A stretch of DNA of 64,000 bases from an uncultured Bacteroidales bacterium (GCA_902777835.1 CACYVC010000008.1:21673-85672); one strand, 5' to 3'; positions 43,646 to 52,631 are shown, counted from the stretch's first letter. The notes: generated by a model not told the origin, from the letters alone. Translations and numbers: made by a program.

Positions 43646-44680
43646 ATGAATCCCATTTCCCTACGCCTTCTCAACCAGCAGCTTGTAGCTCAGCAGTTTG
43701 ACGACCCTGCTCAAGTAATCAGCCACATGGGCGCGATGCAGGCGCAGGAATATCGTATGATGCGGTGGGCAGTGGAGATGCGCACACGCAAGCCATCGGA
43801 GAAGACATTTAAGCAGACTTTTTACAGTGGGCGGATAATCCGTCTGCACTTGATGCGTGGCACTTGGCAACTGGTTTCGGCCGAAGACTACTGGGCGATG
43901 ATAGACCTTTGTGCTCCAAAGGCTATCGCTGTAACTAAGGGCTGGATGAGTAGCAACAAGATTGCTTTCTACGACGAGGAATTGATGCGCATCAGTGATA
44001 TTCTCGCTCAGACGGCTGCCGACATGGGAAGTGCAACAAAAGAGGACTTTATTTATGCGTTGAATAAAAAGAACATACAGATGGATAATCACCGACTCTC
44101 GTACCATATCCGTATGGCAGAAATGTCGGGCACTCTATGCAGTGGTAACCTACTGCCCATGAAAGCCACATATTCCCTTTCAGCCGATAAGGTGAAGCCA
44201 AGAGCGAAGATTGATCGTGACGAAGCCTTGATGATTTTCACTCGTAAATATTTTCAGAGCCGCCAACCCGCTACGCTTGGAGACTTTGTATGGTGGTCGG
44301 GACTGAACATTAGCGACTGCCGCAGGGGCATAGAGCTCTTGGGTGATAGCATTAGCTTGATGAAATGGAAGGGTAGGGAGTTTTATCTTACAGATAATTG
44401 CCGCACTCGCGGCTTCAGAAAGGGTAAATACCTCATGATACCACCATACGATGAGTATCTGATTGGTTATAAAAGTCGCGATATAGTGCTATCGCCCGAA
44501 CTTAGCCACAAAGCTCATAACAATAGTGGCATTTTTCAGCCAATCATTGCTCATGATGGCATCGTGTGCGGCAACTGGACTCCTTTCAAGGATAAACTGC
44601 AGGCAGAGTTTTTCATAGGGAACCACGATACAGATCTACAAGAAGAGTGGTCGAGATACAAGAAGTTCCAGATTAAGTAA
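43646..44680 (+). CDS. AlkZ-like winged-helix DNA glycosylase
   Basis: 344 residues matching the winged helix DNA-binding domain (HTH_42) family of AlkZ and YcaQ. The catalytic signature appears as M-Q-A-Q-E (Q32-A33-Q34), the QxQ form of AlkZ. YcaQ has QxD instead. A-T-L-G-D-F-V-W-W-S-G-L and I-P-P-Y-D-E-Y-L-I-G-Y are typical later blocks. AlkZ proteins remove bulky or cross-linked purine adducts, often as self-resistance to genotoxins; no biosynthetic cluster is next to it here. Whether it acts on such lesions is not shown. Confidence 0.83.
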   Translation: MNPISLRLLNQQLVAQQFDDPAQVISHMGAMQAQEYRMMRWAVEMRTRKPSEKTFKQTFYSGRIIRLHLMRGTWQLVSAEDYWAMIDLCAPKAIAVTKGWMSSNKIAFYDEELMRISDILAQTAADMGSATKEDFIYALNKKNIQMDNHRLSYHIRMAEMSGTLCSGNLLPMKATYSLSADKVKPRAKIDRDEALMIFTRKYFQSRQPATLGDFVWWSGLNISDCRRGIELLGDSISLMKWKGREFYLTDNCRTRGFRKGKYLMIPPYDEYLIGYKSRDIVLSPELSHKAHNNSGIFQPIIAHDGIVCGNWTPFKDKLQAEFFIGNHDTDLQEEWSRYKKFQIK

Positions 44681-44767
44681 TATTGTTGATGGCCTTATCG
44701 GGCAGTAATTTTATATGGGGATTGCAGAAAAACGTTATTTTTATGCGTTTAATTGTAGGAATTTATG

Positions 44768-44775
44768 TAATTTTG
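44768..44775 (+). promoter_or_regulatory. -7 box of the C10 peptidase gene
   Basis: TAATTTTG, 23 bases before the start. No TTG at the usual distance. Confidence 0.5.
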
Positions 44776-44797
44776 CACTACTAAACTTAATGAACAA

Positions 44798-47700
44798 ATG
44801 AAAAGGATATATCTACTATTTGTGTGCGTGTTGACTGCATTGATCATGACAGCAACACAATTCTCACAGAAGGAGGCAAAACGTGCCGCAGAACAGTTTT
44901 TGAAACAAAAGACAGGCAAAGTTGCCTCAATCAAGGATGCTAAAGTGGTACCCATCAGTAAAACTCAGCCATCGATTGCTTGCAAGGCAATGGCCGTTAA
45001 TCTTGGCAATAATGATGGCTTTGTGCTTGTAGTCGGTAACGACGATAGCAATGAGGTCATAGGCTATTGCGACCACGGCACTTTCAATGAGCAGCAGATG
45101 CCACACAACATGCGCTCGTGGCTCGAAAGTTACATGGCATGCGCCAGCGATGCAGATCTACAAGCACCTCGCGCAGCCTCGGGCCATTATCCCACTAAAA
45201 CCCCCATTGCGCCGTTGCTCAAGAGCAAGTGGAACCAATCCTCGCCTTACAACGACCAATGTCCCGTGATTGAGGATGATCACTGCCCCACAGGTTGCAC
45301 CATCACAGCAATGGCGCAGGTTATGAACTACTACCAATGGCCTAAAGCACCAACACAAGCTATTCCCGCATATACCCCTGACAATAGCGGAGGCACCAGC
45401 TACCCTTCCTTGCCAGCGCTAGAACCCACCATTTTTAACTGGAGCAGCATTTATCCCACTTACGGCGGTGGTGAAGACGGCACTGAGGTGGCACGGCTGC
45501 TTAAATATATAGGCACGGCAGCATGCGCCGACTATGGTCCTCGTGCCACTAGCGCGACAGGCTACAAAGCGCTGCAAGCAGCTATTAAGTATTTCGACTA
45601 CGATGCTGGTGCTCATGCCGTGTGGCGCCGCGAGCGTAGCTACGGCGATTGGATCGATATGCTCTATGCCGAGCTCAAGGCTAACCGCCCAGTGATGTTC
45701 AGTGGCACCTCGGTCGATGGAGCACATTCGTTTGTCGTTGACGGCTATGACCAAGAAGACTTCTTTCACGTCAACTGGGGATGGGGCGGCACAAGTGACG
45801 GCTACTACAGAGTGATACTCATGGACCCCAAAGAGCAGGGCATAGGTGGCAGTGCCAACAACGAGGCCTACATTAGCGACCAAGTGGGATTCTTCGGAGT
45901 GAAACCCAATAGCGGGGATGCCAGCTACTCTCCCCGAATAACTGTGGTTAAGAACTATCTATATACCGATCCTAATGGCACTGGTGACTACTCGACACCA
46001 GGCTTTGTGAGCTTGAGTCCCTACTACACCAATTATGGCTATCTGGTGAGTGCCATTTTCGACAGTCACAATTTCAACATAGATGCTGCTGAATTTGAAC
46101 TTGGCTCCAGGCTCATTAAGGATGACGGCAGTGTGGTTGTAGATTATATTTGGGATCAGTCGGCCAATTTCGCTCCCAACATGGGTTTTGCTGAACATTC
46201 CAAGAACATATACCTCAACCCGCTGGTGGACACTTACTTGACCGACGGAAACTACAAGATGTACTTCACAAGCAAGCTGAAAACCTCCGACACCTGGCAA
46301 CTTGATAAGGGCAGTGAGAATCATTACATGATAATCAACCTTGACCATGCCGCCGGAAAACTCACTGCCACTGCAGTGTCGAATGAACCCAAGCTCACCA
46401 TCAAGGAGTTGAAGTTCAACCCCGAAACACCCATTGTCAATAAACCATGTGTAATGACTCTCACAGTGGAAAACTCTGGCACAGGCACTTTCAACGGTGA
46501 CCTGGGAATGTATAAGCAGGATTTGTCGGGAGCGCTCTCCTACATGAGCTGTGACATTGAGCCAGGAGAGACTAAGACCATCAATATGAGAATCGTGCCC
46601 AAAAATACTGGTACAATAAATTATGAAATAAAGAGAGACCGACTAGAAGTAATTTACACTGGCAGCATGACAGTTGCGCCAGAACCCGAAGTCACCAGCA
46701 ACTGCGACCTCACTATCACTCACCAGGTGACCAATGCCCAAGGCACTGAGATTGCCGCTCCCAAGGCAAAGATTGACCTCACAATCACCAACAACAGCGA
46801 TCATGACTACTTTGGCGGTATCTATATCTATTGCTTTAAATACATAGGCGACGAAGCCAATATGTCACAAGTTAGCTATGCAGAGAGCATACCTGCTCAC
46901 CAAACCGTAGTGTTGAACCGCGAGTCGCCAGAGCTCACTGAAGGTGAGCAATACCGCTTCTCCACCATGTATATAAAAAATGGAAGGGAGATAGAACAAG
47001 ACATACCTGAGGTTTACTACACCACAGTGCCTTATTACATCAGCTACGATGCCGAAGGCAATGAGAGCGCCAAACGCTGGGCGGCCGCTTTGCAACTCGA
47101 CGCAACGGAGTGCGCTGTTGACCTGACCGTTGCTCCCGAGGTGACTAGCGTCAATACTACTGCCAACCCTAACGTGATAATCTATGTGTCGGACGATAGC
47201 AGCCTAACGGGCGACAATATCGTCAAGAACGAGCAGGCCGAGAACGTAAAGCTCAGCGACCAATATCCGTTCTATACTCCATTCATTTTCAAAGCCAATC
47301 ACATCAGTTATACACGCACTCCAGAGCGTTACATCGACATAGAGAACAACAAGGGATGGACAACCTTGACACTGCCATTTGCCGCCACAAGCTGCCAGGC
47401 AACTATCGATGGCACTGTGACACCGCTCCGGTGGTACACCGACAACACCGATGGAGAAATGATGATTATGACTTACAACTATGAGAACGGCACCGAAATG
47501 GAGTTTGGCCTTCCCGATGCCGCATTGCGAGCCTACCATCCTTATCTGTTGGGAGCTCCATCGGCATTAAGCGGCAGCAAGTCGCTCGTTAACGTGCCAA
47601 TCACATTTAGCGCCGATAATGTGGAGGTTTCTTTCGACAATAAGGCAGTAACAGGACGTGACTATAAGATGGTTGGCACTGTATCGACTATAAACGAGGA

Positions 47701-47974
47701 AGACATCTATGTGCTCAATGCCGACGGTTCAGCATTTGTGCTCGGCACCCATTCGGTGAACCCGTTCCGTGCCTACTTTGTGCCAATAGGCTCACAGAAT
47801 GCCGCCGACCAGCTCACGATAAAATTAAATATCGGCACAACAGGCATCAGTGAGATTTATGACAGTGCGGCAAACACCTTGCTAGGTCCTTACTATAACC
47901 TCAATGGGCAGCAAGTGTCAAAGCCTGGCAAGGGAATATACATTGTCAACGGAAAGAAGGTGATATTCAAGTAA
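44798..47974 (+). CDS. Secreted C10-family cysteine peptidase
   Basis: 1058 residues. Signal peptide 1-20, a prodomain-like region to about 130, then the streptopain-type catalytic domain. The nucleophile is in C-P-T-G-C-T-I-T-A-M-A-Q (C167) and the histidine in D-G-A-H-S-F-V-V-D-G-Y (H310), followed by V-N-W-G-W-G-G. About 680 residues of beta-rich, probably Ig-like modules follow. The C-terminus reads Y-N-L-N-G-Q-Q-V...G-K-G-I-Y-I-V-N-G-K-K, a tail seen on many Prevotella and Muribaculaceae secreted proteins. Interpain-like enzymes of this family cleave host proteins. Confidence 0.88.
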   Translation: MKRIYLLFVCVLTALIMTATQFSQKEAKRAAEQFLKQKTGKVASIKDAKVVPISKTQPSIACKAMAVNLGNNDGFVLVVGNDDSNEVIGYCDHGTFNEQQMPHNMRSWLESYMACASDADLQAPRAASGHYPTKTPIAPLLKSKWNQSSPYNDQCPVIEDDHCPTGCTITAMAQVMNYYQWPKAPTQAIPAYTPDNSGGTSYPSLPALEPTIFNWSSIYPTYGGGEDGTEVARLLKYIGTAACADYGPRATSATGYKALQAAIKYFDYDAGAHAVWRRERSYGDWIDMLYAELKANRPVMFSGTSVDGAHSFVVDGYDQEDFFHVNWGWGGTSDGYYRVILMDPKEQGIGGSANNEAYISDQVGFFGVKPNSGDASYSPRITVVKNYLYTDPNGTGDYSTPGFVSLSPYYTNYGYLVSAIFDSHNFNIDAAEFELGSRLIKDDGSVVVDYIWDQSANFAPNMGFAEHSKNIYLNPLVDTYLTDGNYKMYFTSKLKTSDTWQLDKGSENHYMIINLDHAAGKLTATAVSNEPKLTIKELKFNPETPIVNKPCVMTLTVENSGTGTFNGDLGMYKQDLSGALSYMSCDIEPGETKTINMRIVPKNTGTINYEIKRDRLEVIYTGSMTVAPEPEVTSNCDLTITHQVTNAQGTEIAAPKAKIDLTITNNSDHDYFGGIYIYCFKYIGDEANMSQVSYAESIPAHQTVVLNRESPELTEGEQYRFSTMYIKNGREIEQDIPEVYYTTVPYYISYDAEGNESAKRWAAALQLDATECAVDLTVAPEVTSVNTTANPNVIIYVSDDSSLTGDNIVKNEQAENVKLSDQYPFYTPFIFKANHISYTRTPERYIDIENNKGWTTLTLPFAATSCQATIDGTVTPLRWYTDNTDGEMMIMTYNYENGTEMEFGLPDAALRAYHPYLLGAPSALSGSKSLVNVPITFSADNVEVSFDNKAVTGRDYKMVGTVSTINEEDIYVLNADGSAFVLGTHSVNPFRAYFVPIGSQNAADQLTIKLNIGTTGISEIYDSAANTLLGPYYNLNGQQVSKPGKGIYIVNGKKVIFK

Positions 47975-48007
47975 TCGACATTCATATGCTTAAATGTTAT
48001 TAAAGAG

Positions 48008-48036
48008 TGCGCCACGGTTCGTTTGTGGCGCATTTC
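48008..48036 (+). terminator. Terminator after the C10 peptidase gene
   Basis: TGCGCCAC (48008-48015) pairs with GTGGCGCA (48025-48032), then TTTCTCTT. Confidence 0.7.
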
Positions 48037-48134
48037 TCTTAAGAACAAATTTTTTTCTTTATAAATATACGAATTATGTATAAATGTAGTATATTTGTCG
48101 CCATGAATTATTCTAACCATTAAATTGTGATATT

Positions 48135-49085
48135 ATGAAAAACATAATTAAGAAAATCTTATGGACATTGCTGGGCATTGTCGTAGCATTAGTCGTCATT
48201 GGTGCTGGTTTTTGGTTAATTGACGGACGCTCGCCACAGGCATTTATCGTTAGCCATTTATTAACTAAATCTACGATGGAGGACTATAACAAAGGCAAGG
48301 GCGACAAGACCGACAAAAGTGAAGTTGAGATTCCCGATGGCATAACCTTCCCTCGTGAAATGCGACAGTACAAAGTGGGCAATATGCAGGTGTTCCACAT
48401 GGAGCCACAAGACGTCAGCAAACCAGTGGTGCTTTATATTCATGGAGGCGCCTACTTTCACAACTTCAGCGAGCGACATTGGAAGGCGATGGCCGAGTGG
48501 GCCGAAAGCACTGGCTGCGGCATTGTGGCACCTAACTATCCATTGCTTTACTGCTACACTGCCAAAGATGCCCATCCGCCGATGATGCAGCTCTATCAGC
48601 AACTCATCGAGCAATACTCCGCTAAGCGTGTCATCATAATGGGCGACTCGGCAGGCGGTGGTTTCACACTTGCATTAGCACAAGAGGCTCGCAACGACTC
48701 AATCGACATGCCAAGCCGCTTGGTGCTCATCTCACCATGGGTTGATGTGCTTGGAGGTGATGACGCTTTACAGGAAAACGACACATTCCTCAATGCCGAG
48801 GTGTTAAGGAAGATCGGTGCCGACTGGGCTGGTGACATTGACCCACGCGATCCTATGATTTCTCCTCTCTATGGCGACATGAATGGCCTGCCACCCACCG
48901 ACCTCTTTACTGGAACTTGGGAGATATTCTATACCGATATCGTTAAGACCTACGACAAGATGAAGGCCGCTGGAGTGGATGCCCGATTGCATGTGGCTGA
49001 GAAAATGGGTCACGTCTATCCCTTGTGGCCATGTCCTGAAGGCAGCAAAGCGCGCAAAGAAATAGCAGAGATTATCATACAATAG
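48135..49085 (+). CDS. Membrane-anchored alpha/beta-hydrolase (HSL-type esterase)
   Basis: 316 residues. An N-terminal hydrophobic helix (about 9-29) anchors or exports it. The oxyanion motif H-G-G-A-Y (103-107) and nucleophile elbow G-D-S-A-G-G (Ser172) are those of hormone-sensitive-lipase-type esterases. The catalytic His is probably in K-M-G-H-V-Y near the C-terminus. Likely an acetyl or short acyl esterase acting outside the cytoplasm. A -7-like TATATTTG lies at 48090-48097. Confidence 0.83.
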   Translation: MKNIIKKILWTLLGIVVALVVIGAGFWLIDGRSPQAFIVSHLLTKSTMEDYNKGKGDKTDKSEVEIPDGITFPREMRQYKVGNMQVFHMEPQDVSKPVVLYIHGGAYFHNFSERHWKAMAEWAESTGCGIVAPNYPLLYCYTAKDAHPPMMQLYQQLIEQYSAKRVIIMGDSAGGGFTLALAQEARNDSIDMPSRLVLISPWVDVLGGDDALQENDTFLNAEVLRKIGADWAGDIDPRDPMISPLYGDMNGLPPTDLFTGTWEIFYTDIVKTYDKMKAAGVDARLHVAEKMGHVYPLWPCPEGSKARKEIAEIIIQ

Positions 49086-49095
49086 TTTTAAAGTA

Positions 49096-49122
49096 GAGCG
49101 AGTCAGAAATGGCTCGCTCTTA
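49096..49122 (+). terminator. Terminator after the esterase gene
   Basis: GAGCGAG (49096-49102) pairs with CTCGCTC (49113-49119); the loop can add CA/TG. Short T-rich tail. Confidence 0.65.
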
Positions 49123-49182
49123 TAGCAATCATTTGAAGATTTGTTGTAAATTTGCAATCAAACTAAATAAAAAGACTTCAAT

Positions 49183-49767
49183 ATGAGACAGATTTTCAAG
49201 ACAATTATTATTGCATTTATGGCTCTTATGCCTTTAGCGATATCGGCGCAAACAGAACATGGTTTTAAGGCGATTGCAGTAGAACAGGACTTCGCCGAGA
49301 ATGGATTTAACTGGTACCGACATGCACTGCTGTTGGCTGCAGGAGATGAGCAGCAGAGCAATGCCATGACCATCGGTTGGGGTGGCATCGGCACATTGTG
49401 GCGCAAGACGGCTGTCACAGTCTATGTCGCCGAGCAGCGTTACACCAAGCAATTCATGGATAACGCACAGTATTTCACCATTATGGCTTTTGACGACCGC
49501 AAAGAGGAGATTCTTGAGTATATGGGTACCAAAAGTGGCCGTGATGGCGATAAGGCCAAAGCCCTTAACCTGCAAATTGCCTACACCGAAAAAGGCACGC
49601 CTTACTATGTGGAGGCAAGTATGGTGTTAGAGTGCCGCACAATGTATGCTGCTCCTTTCGACCCGCAGTATTTCAAAGACGATGTCCCAAAACAGATGTA
49701 CGCAAACTTCCCCGCCGGCTTGCACACCATGTACATAGGTGAGGTAGTAAACGCTTGGAAGAAATAA
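49183..49767 (+). CDS. Exported flavin-reductase-like protein
   Basis: 194 residues. A signal peptide of about 22 residues (ends S-A-Q) precedes a flavin-reductase-like split beta-barrel: N-W-Y-R-H-A-L-L-L, S-N-A-M-T-I-G-W-G-G-I-G-T-L-W and V-A-E-Q-R-Y-T-K-Q-F. Such proteins bind FMN in the cytoplasm as a rule, so export is odd. Its cofactor and role are unknown. A TAAATTTG box lies just upstream. Confidence 0.78.
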   Translation: MRQIFKTIIIAFMALMPLAISAQTEHGFKAIAVEQDFAENGFNWYRHALLLAAGDEQQSNAMTIGWGGIGTLWRKTAVTVYVAEQRYTKQFMDNAQYFTIMAFDDRKEEILEYMGTKSGRDGDKAKALNLQIAYTEKGTPYYVEASMVLECRTMYAAPFDPQYFKDDVPKQMYANFPAGLHTMYIGEVVNAWKK

Positions 49768-49789
49768 TCAAATGATGTGTGGGACCGAA

Positions 49790-50622
49790 TTATAGCTCAA
49801 TAACGTGGGGTTCTACTTCAGTGTCGTGGGTTGCCAACGACACGATGCAGTTTGTGTCAAGTGATTGCTCACGAATCCATTCCAGCGACTTGCGTTGCAT
49901 CTTTTTGTCAAGTGATATGCCGCTTGTTATCATCTCCTTCCACGACTTGGTGGCGTAACCGCCATCGGCAAAGAGCAGCACGAACTTTCCATCAGCATTT
50001 GTGAGTTTCACAGCGCACAATCCATCGCAGTAGGGATGTTTATCATAACCACCGAGCCATCTCCGAATAGGTCGAATGACTTGTTTGCAGGGCCTTCGGT
50101 GCCATTCCACTCAAAAGTGCGAAGGTCAACATCCTGCCACCACTTCTTTTGATAGCGCACAAAGCCATTCTTCCGGGCGCACTCCACTTCTTCGGGGGCG
50201 CAAAGAATGTGCTTGGCATCGGTCACGGCACGCAGGCCGTTGGCATGGTCGCAGTCAAGGTGGGTGAGCAGCACATAGTCAATATCGCTGGTTTTCAGTC
50301 CCATCGTGGAAAGTTGCTCATCAATAGCTTCACCTTTTGGAATACGACCTTGATTGACATGGTATAGAATCCATGAGCCGAGGCTCTTGATTTGTGCCTT
50401 CTTGTCATACTTTCCATTAGGTGACATGTCGCGATGCCATCCTGTGTCAACGAGAATCTTGCCTTTGGGGTGCTCAATCAGGTAGCAGCACACAGGTAGC
50501 CATATCCAATCTTTTTTGGGAGTAGTAATGCCTGAGGCTTTCAACAAACTGCAGTTGTCACCGCCGAAAGGGAGATAGGGCGAGACACGCACCTCGCCAG
50601 TGCGTAAAACATGTATCTTCAT
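49790..50622 (-). pseudogene. Metallo-beta-lactamase-fold hydrolase, frameshifted
   Basis: The first part (start 50622, M-K-I-H-V-L-R-T-G-E-V) carries the MBL signature T-H-L-D-C-D-H-A-N-G and runs to a stop in the wrong frame near 50008. The reading continues in another frame as D-G-L-C-A-V-K-L-T-N-A-D-G-K-F-V-L-L-F-A-D-G-G-Y to the stop at 49790. The break is at about 50031-50033, where the conserved P-G-H-x-D-G metal loop is expected but C-C-T-A-C-T-G-C is found. Loss of four bases would explain both the frameshift and the missing Gly-His. Either a recent pseudogene or a sequence error; the two halves are otherwise well kept. Confidence 0.8.
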
Positions 50623-50793
50623 TATTCTATTTTTATGGCAGTTATTTATTTCTTGATTTGTTTTGGGTTTACAATGCAAAGACACAAAAATTTTTGTTAA
50701 AAATCGTGCTTTATTAGTCTGTAAATTGTTTATGCAACCAATCAGATGCGTGTGCTTTGACCCAAAATCTAGCCAAAGCGATTTAAGTTAATG

Positions 50794-50826
50794 TAATTTG
50801 TGAAAATGTAAGGTTAATTTGTGAAA
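50794..50826 (+). promoter_or_regulatory. Direct repeat TAATTTGTGAAA upstream of the acetyltransferase gene
   Basis: Two exact copies at 50794-50805 and 50815-50826, starting 21 bases apart, i.e. two helical turns. They lie 24 bases before the -7 box at 50849, where a regulator or extra promoter contact would bind. Confidence 0.5.
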
Positions 50827-50848
50827 CTATGTTCATAGAGAATCATTG

Positions 50849-50856
50849 TAACTTTG
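50849..50856 (+). promoter_or_regulatory. -7 box of the acetyltransferase gene
   Basis: TAACTTTG 57 bases before the start codon; no TTG at -33, which fits a promoter that needs an activator. Confidence 0.55.
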
Positions 50857-50912
50857 CACTAAAATAGAGATATTGCAAAATAATAAGTTCTGATAGAAAA
50901 AAATTTATTGAT

Positions 50913-51440
50913 ATGGAAGCATTTATTGTAGATCCTCGAAAGACCACGCCCGAGGAGATGGAGCGTGGTATGCGTGATGTGAAATTGGTGTTTGAGATTA
51001 ATCACACTATGCCTTATACAGATGAGTATAATAATTTGGTGAAAGAACTCTTTGGTGACAACCTGGGTGAGGGCAGTATGGTGATGCCACCCCTTAAGGG
51101 CGTGTGTTTCGACCTTGTAAAGATAGGCAAGAACGTGATGATTATGCCCGATTGCCTGATGATGTCGCGAGGTGGAATCACTATTGACGACGATGTGATG
51201 ATAGCAGCCAACGTGCAGCTAATCAGCAATAACCACGACCTGCATGACCATCCGCTATTGTTGTGCAAACCAGTACACATCTGCCGTAATGCGTGGATAG
51301 GCGCTGGCGCAACCATTCTGCCTGGTGTAACAGTAGGAGAGAATGCAGTAGTTGCAGCAGGCGCTGTGGTGACTAAAGATGTCGCATCAAATACAATCGT
51401 GGGCGGCAATCCTGCAAAGTTTATCAAGAATATTGATTGA
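50913..51440 (+). CDS. Sugar O-acetyltransferase, left-handed beta-helix
   Basis: 175 residues. N-terminal helix pair (T-P-E-E-M-E-R-G), then hexapeptide repeats of the maltose/galactoside acetyltransferase type: I-T-I-D-D-D-V-M-I-A-A-N-V, S-N-N-H-D-L-H-D (catalytic His), A-W-I-G-A-G-A-T-I-L-P-G-V-T-V, V-V-T-K-D-V and G-G-N-P-A-K. Acetyl-CoA is the expected donor. The acceptor sugar is unknown. It stands alone between a frameshifted gene and the HxlR unit. Confidence 0.88.
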   Translation: MEAFIVDPRKTTPEEMERGMRDVKLVFEINHTMPYTDEYNNLVKELFGDNLGEGSMVMPPLKGVCFDLVKIGKNVMIMPDCLMMSRGGITIDDDVMIAANVQLISNNHDLHDHPLLLCKPVHICRNAWIGAGATILPGVTVGENAVVAAGAVVTKDVASNTIVGGNPAKFIKNID

Positions 51441-51528
51441 AATATCAAGTCTCAATGACGTAACCCTTAATAAAGCATAAATCTTGCTTTTGTAACTCGT
51501 TGACTATATCATTACTAACATCAAAGTG

Positions 51529-51549
51529 CGTGACAAACTTTTTGTCACG
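51529..51549. promoter_or_regulatory. Inverted repeat, probable HxlR operator
   Basis: Perfect 9-base arms CGTGACAAA (51529-51537) and TTTGTCACG (51541-51549) with a 3-base centre. It sits 4 bases upstream of the -33 TTG of the hxlR-cupin promoter. A further half-site-like TTTGTCGTGA (51560-51569) lies between -33 and -7. Confidence 0.65.
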
Positions 51550-51553
51550 TTCT

Positions 51554-51583
51554 TTGTTGTTTGTCGTGATGATAGTAACTTTG
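51554..51583 (+). promoter_or_regulatory. Promoter of the HxlR-cupin unit
   Basis: TTG at 51554-51556, 19-base spacer, TAACTTTG at 51576-51583, 50 bases before the start. Confidence 0.75.
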
Positions 51584-51633
51584 CAACCGAAACGAACGAA
51601 AAGTTACTAACACTATTAATCAAAAGATAAGAG

Positions 51634-52014
51634 ATGTTACGAGATATTATTGTAGATTCCCATTATCCCGATTGCCCAATACGCAACATATTGGCGCGTA
51701 TAAGCGACCGATGGTCGATGCTCATTTTGCTCACTCTTAACGGTAAGCAAGAGCCTATGCGATATTCCGACATCCTGGCTGCAATTCCCGACATTTCCCA
51801 GAAAATGCTGACTGTTGCCCTAAAGAATCTCGAAGCCGATGGACTGGTGCAGCGTCATGCTTATGCCGAGATACCACCACGCGTGGAATATAACATCACC
51901 GAGAGGGCGAAAACACTGATGCCGCACATTAACAGTCTAGTTGGATGGGCTCTGGAAAATCTCGCTGATATTCTTAACGACAGAAAAAATTATTCATTAA
52001 ATAAAAATCATTAA
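51634..52014 (+). CDS. HxlR-family transcriptional regulator
   Basis: 126 residues. The HxlR winged helix is clear: C-P-I-R-N-I-L-A-R-I-S-D-R-W-S-M-L-I-L, then M-R-Y-S-D-I-L-A-A-I-P-D-I-S-Q-K-M-L-T-V-A-L and E-I-P-P-R-V-E-Y-N-I-T. The N-terminal cysteine (C14 in D-C-P-I) is where redox- or aldehyde-sensing members are oxidised or alkylated. A perfect inverted repeat overlies its promoter region, so autoregulation is likely. Followed 13 bases later by a cupin gene. Confidence 0.88.
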   Translation: MLRDIIVDSHYPDCPIRNILARISDRWSMLILLTLNGKQEPMRYSDILAAIPDISQKMLTVALKNLEADGLVQRHAYAEIPPRVEYNITERAKTLMPHINSLVGWALENLADILNDRKNYSLNKNH

Positions 52015-52027
52015 ACAGTTATTTAAA

Positions 52028-52483
52028 ATGAAAAAGATTGAAACAATCGCACAAGGCAAGAATTTTGCCGCAGCCAACTTTGGCAAACTCAATGAGATCA
52101 TTGAACACGAACTGCCCATGGGCCCCGATTTCACACTGAAAGGTAAAGTCTTTGGAGGACAGGCCGTAGGTGCCGCTGCTGGTGAGTTCTCGTTTCAGAC
52201 CCTCGTTCCAGGTCAAGACAGCGGATTCCTCCACACCCATAAGACTCACGAGGAGCTCTACTTTATCCTGCGTGGCGAAGGGCAGTACCAGGTTGACGGT
52301 GAGATAATTCCCGTGACCGAAGGCAGCGTAATTAGAGTGTCGCCCGAAGGCAAGCGCGCTTTGAAGAACACTGGAACCGAGAACCTGACCATGCTCTGTG
52401 TGCAGTATAATGGTGCTCCTTTCACCGATAAAGACAGTCCAATGGTTGACGGCACAATCCTTAAAGAACCGCTCAACTGGTAA
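52028..52483 (+). CDS. Cupin domain protein
   Basis: 151 residues, single cupin barrel. Metal motif 1 reads H-T-H-K-T-H-E-E-L-Y-F-I-L-R-G-E-G (H69, H71, E75 or E76), motif 2 region P-V-T-E-G-S-V-I-R-V. The reaction is unknown; small cupins next to HxlR regulators are often involved in quinone or aldehyde stress. Shares the transcript with the regulator and ends at a terminator. Confidence 0.83.
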   Translation: MKKIETIAQGKNFAAANFGKLNEIIEHELPMGPDFTLKGKVFGGQAVGAAAGEFSFQTLVPGQDSGFLHTHKTHEELYFILRGEGQYQVDGEIIPVTEGSVIRVSPEGKRALKNTGTENLTMLCVQYNGAPFTDKDSPMVDGTILKEPLNW

Positions 52484-52512
52484 TACATTTCTGTTCTTTA
52501 CTGAATATCAAT

Positions 52513-52560
52513 AACTCCATAGTTTTGTAGTAGCAAATCTGCAAGACTATGGAGTTTCTT
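52513..52560. terminator. Terminator between converging genes
   Basis: AACTCCATAGT (52513-52523) pairs with ACTATGGAGTT (52546-52556), 11 bases perfect, followed by TCTTTC. Ends the cupin transcript; the methyltransferase comes from the other side. Confidence 0.75.
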
Positions 52561-52631
52561 TCAATGTTACTTTTCCATATTTAACGGAATAGTAACTGTT
52601 TAGTACATGAAACCAGATAGGGTAGTCGTCG

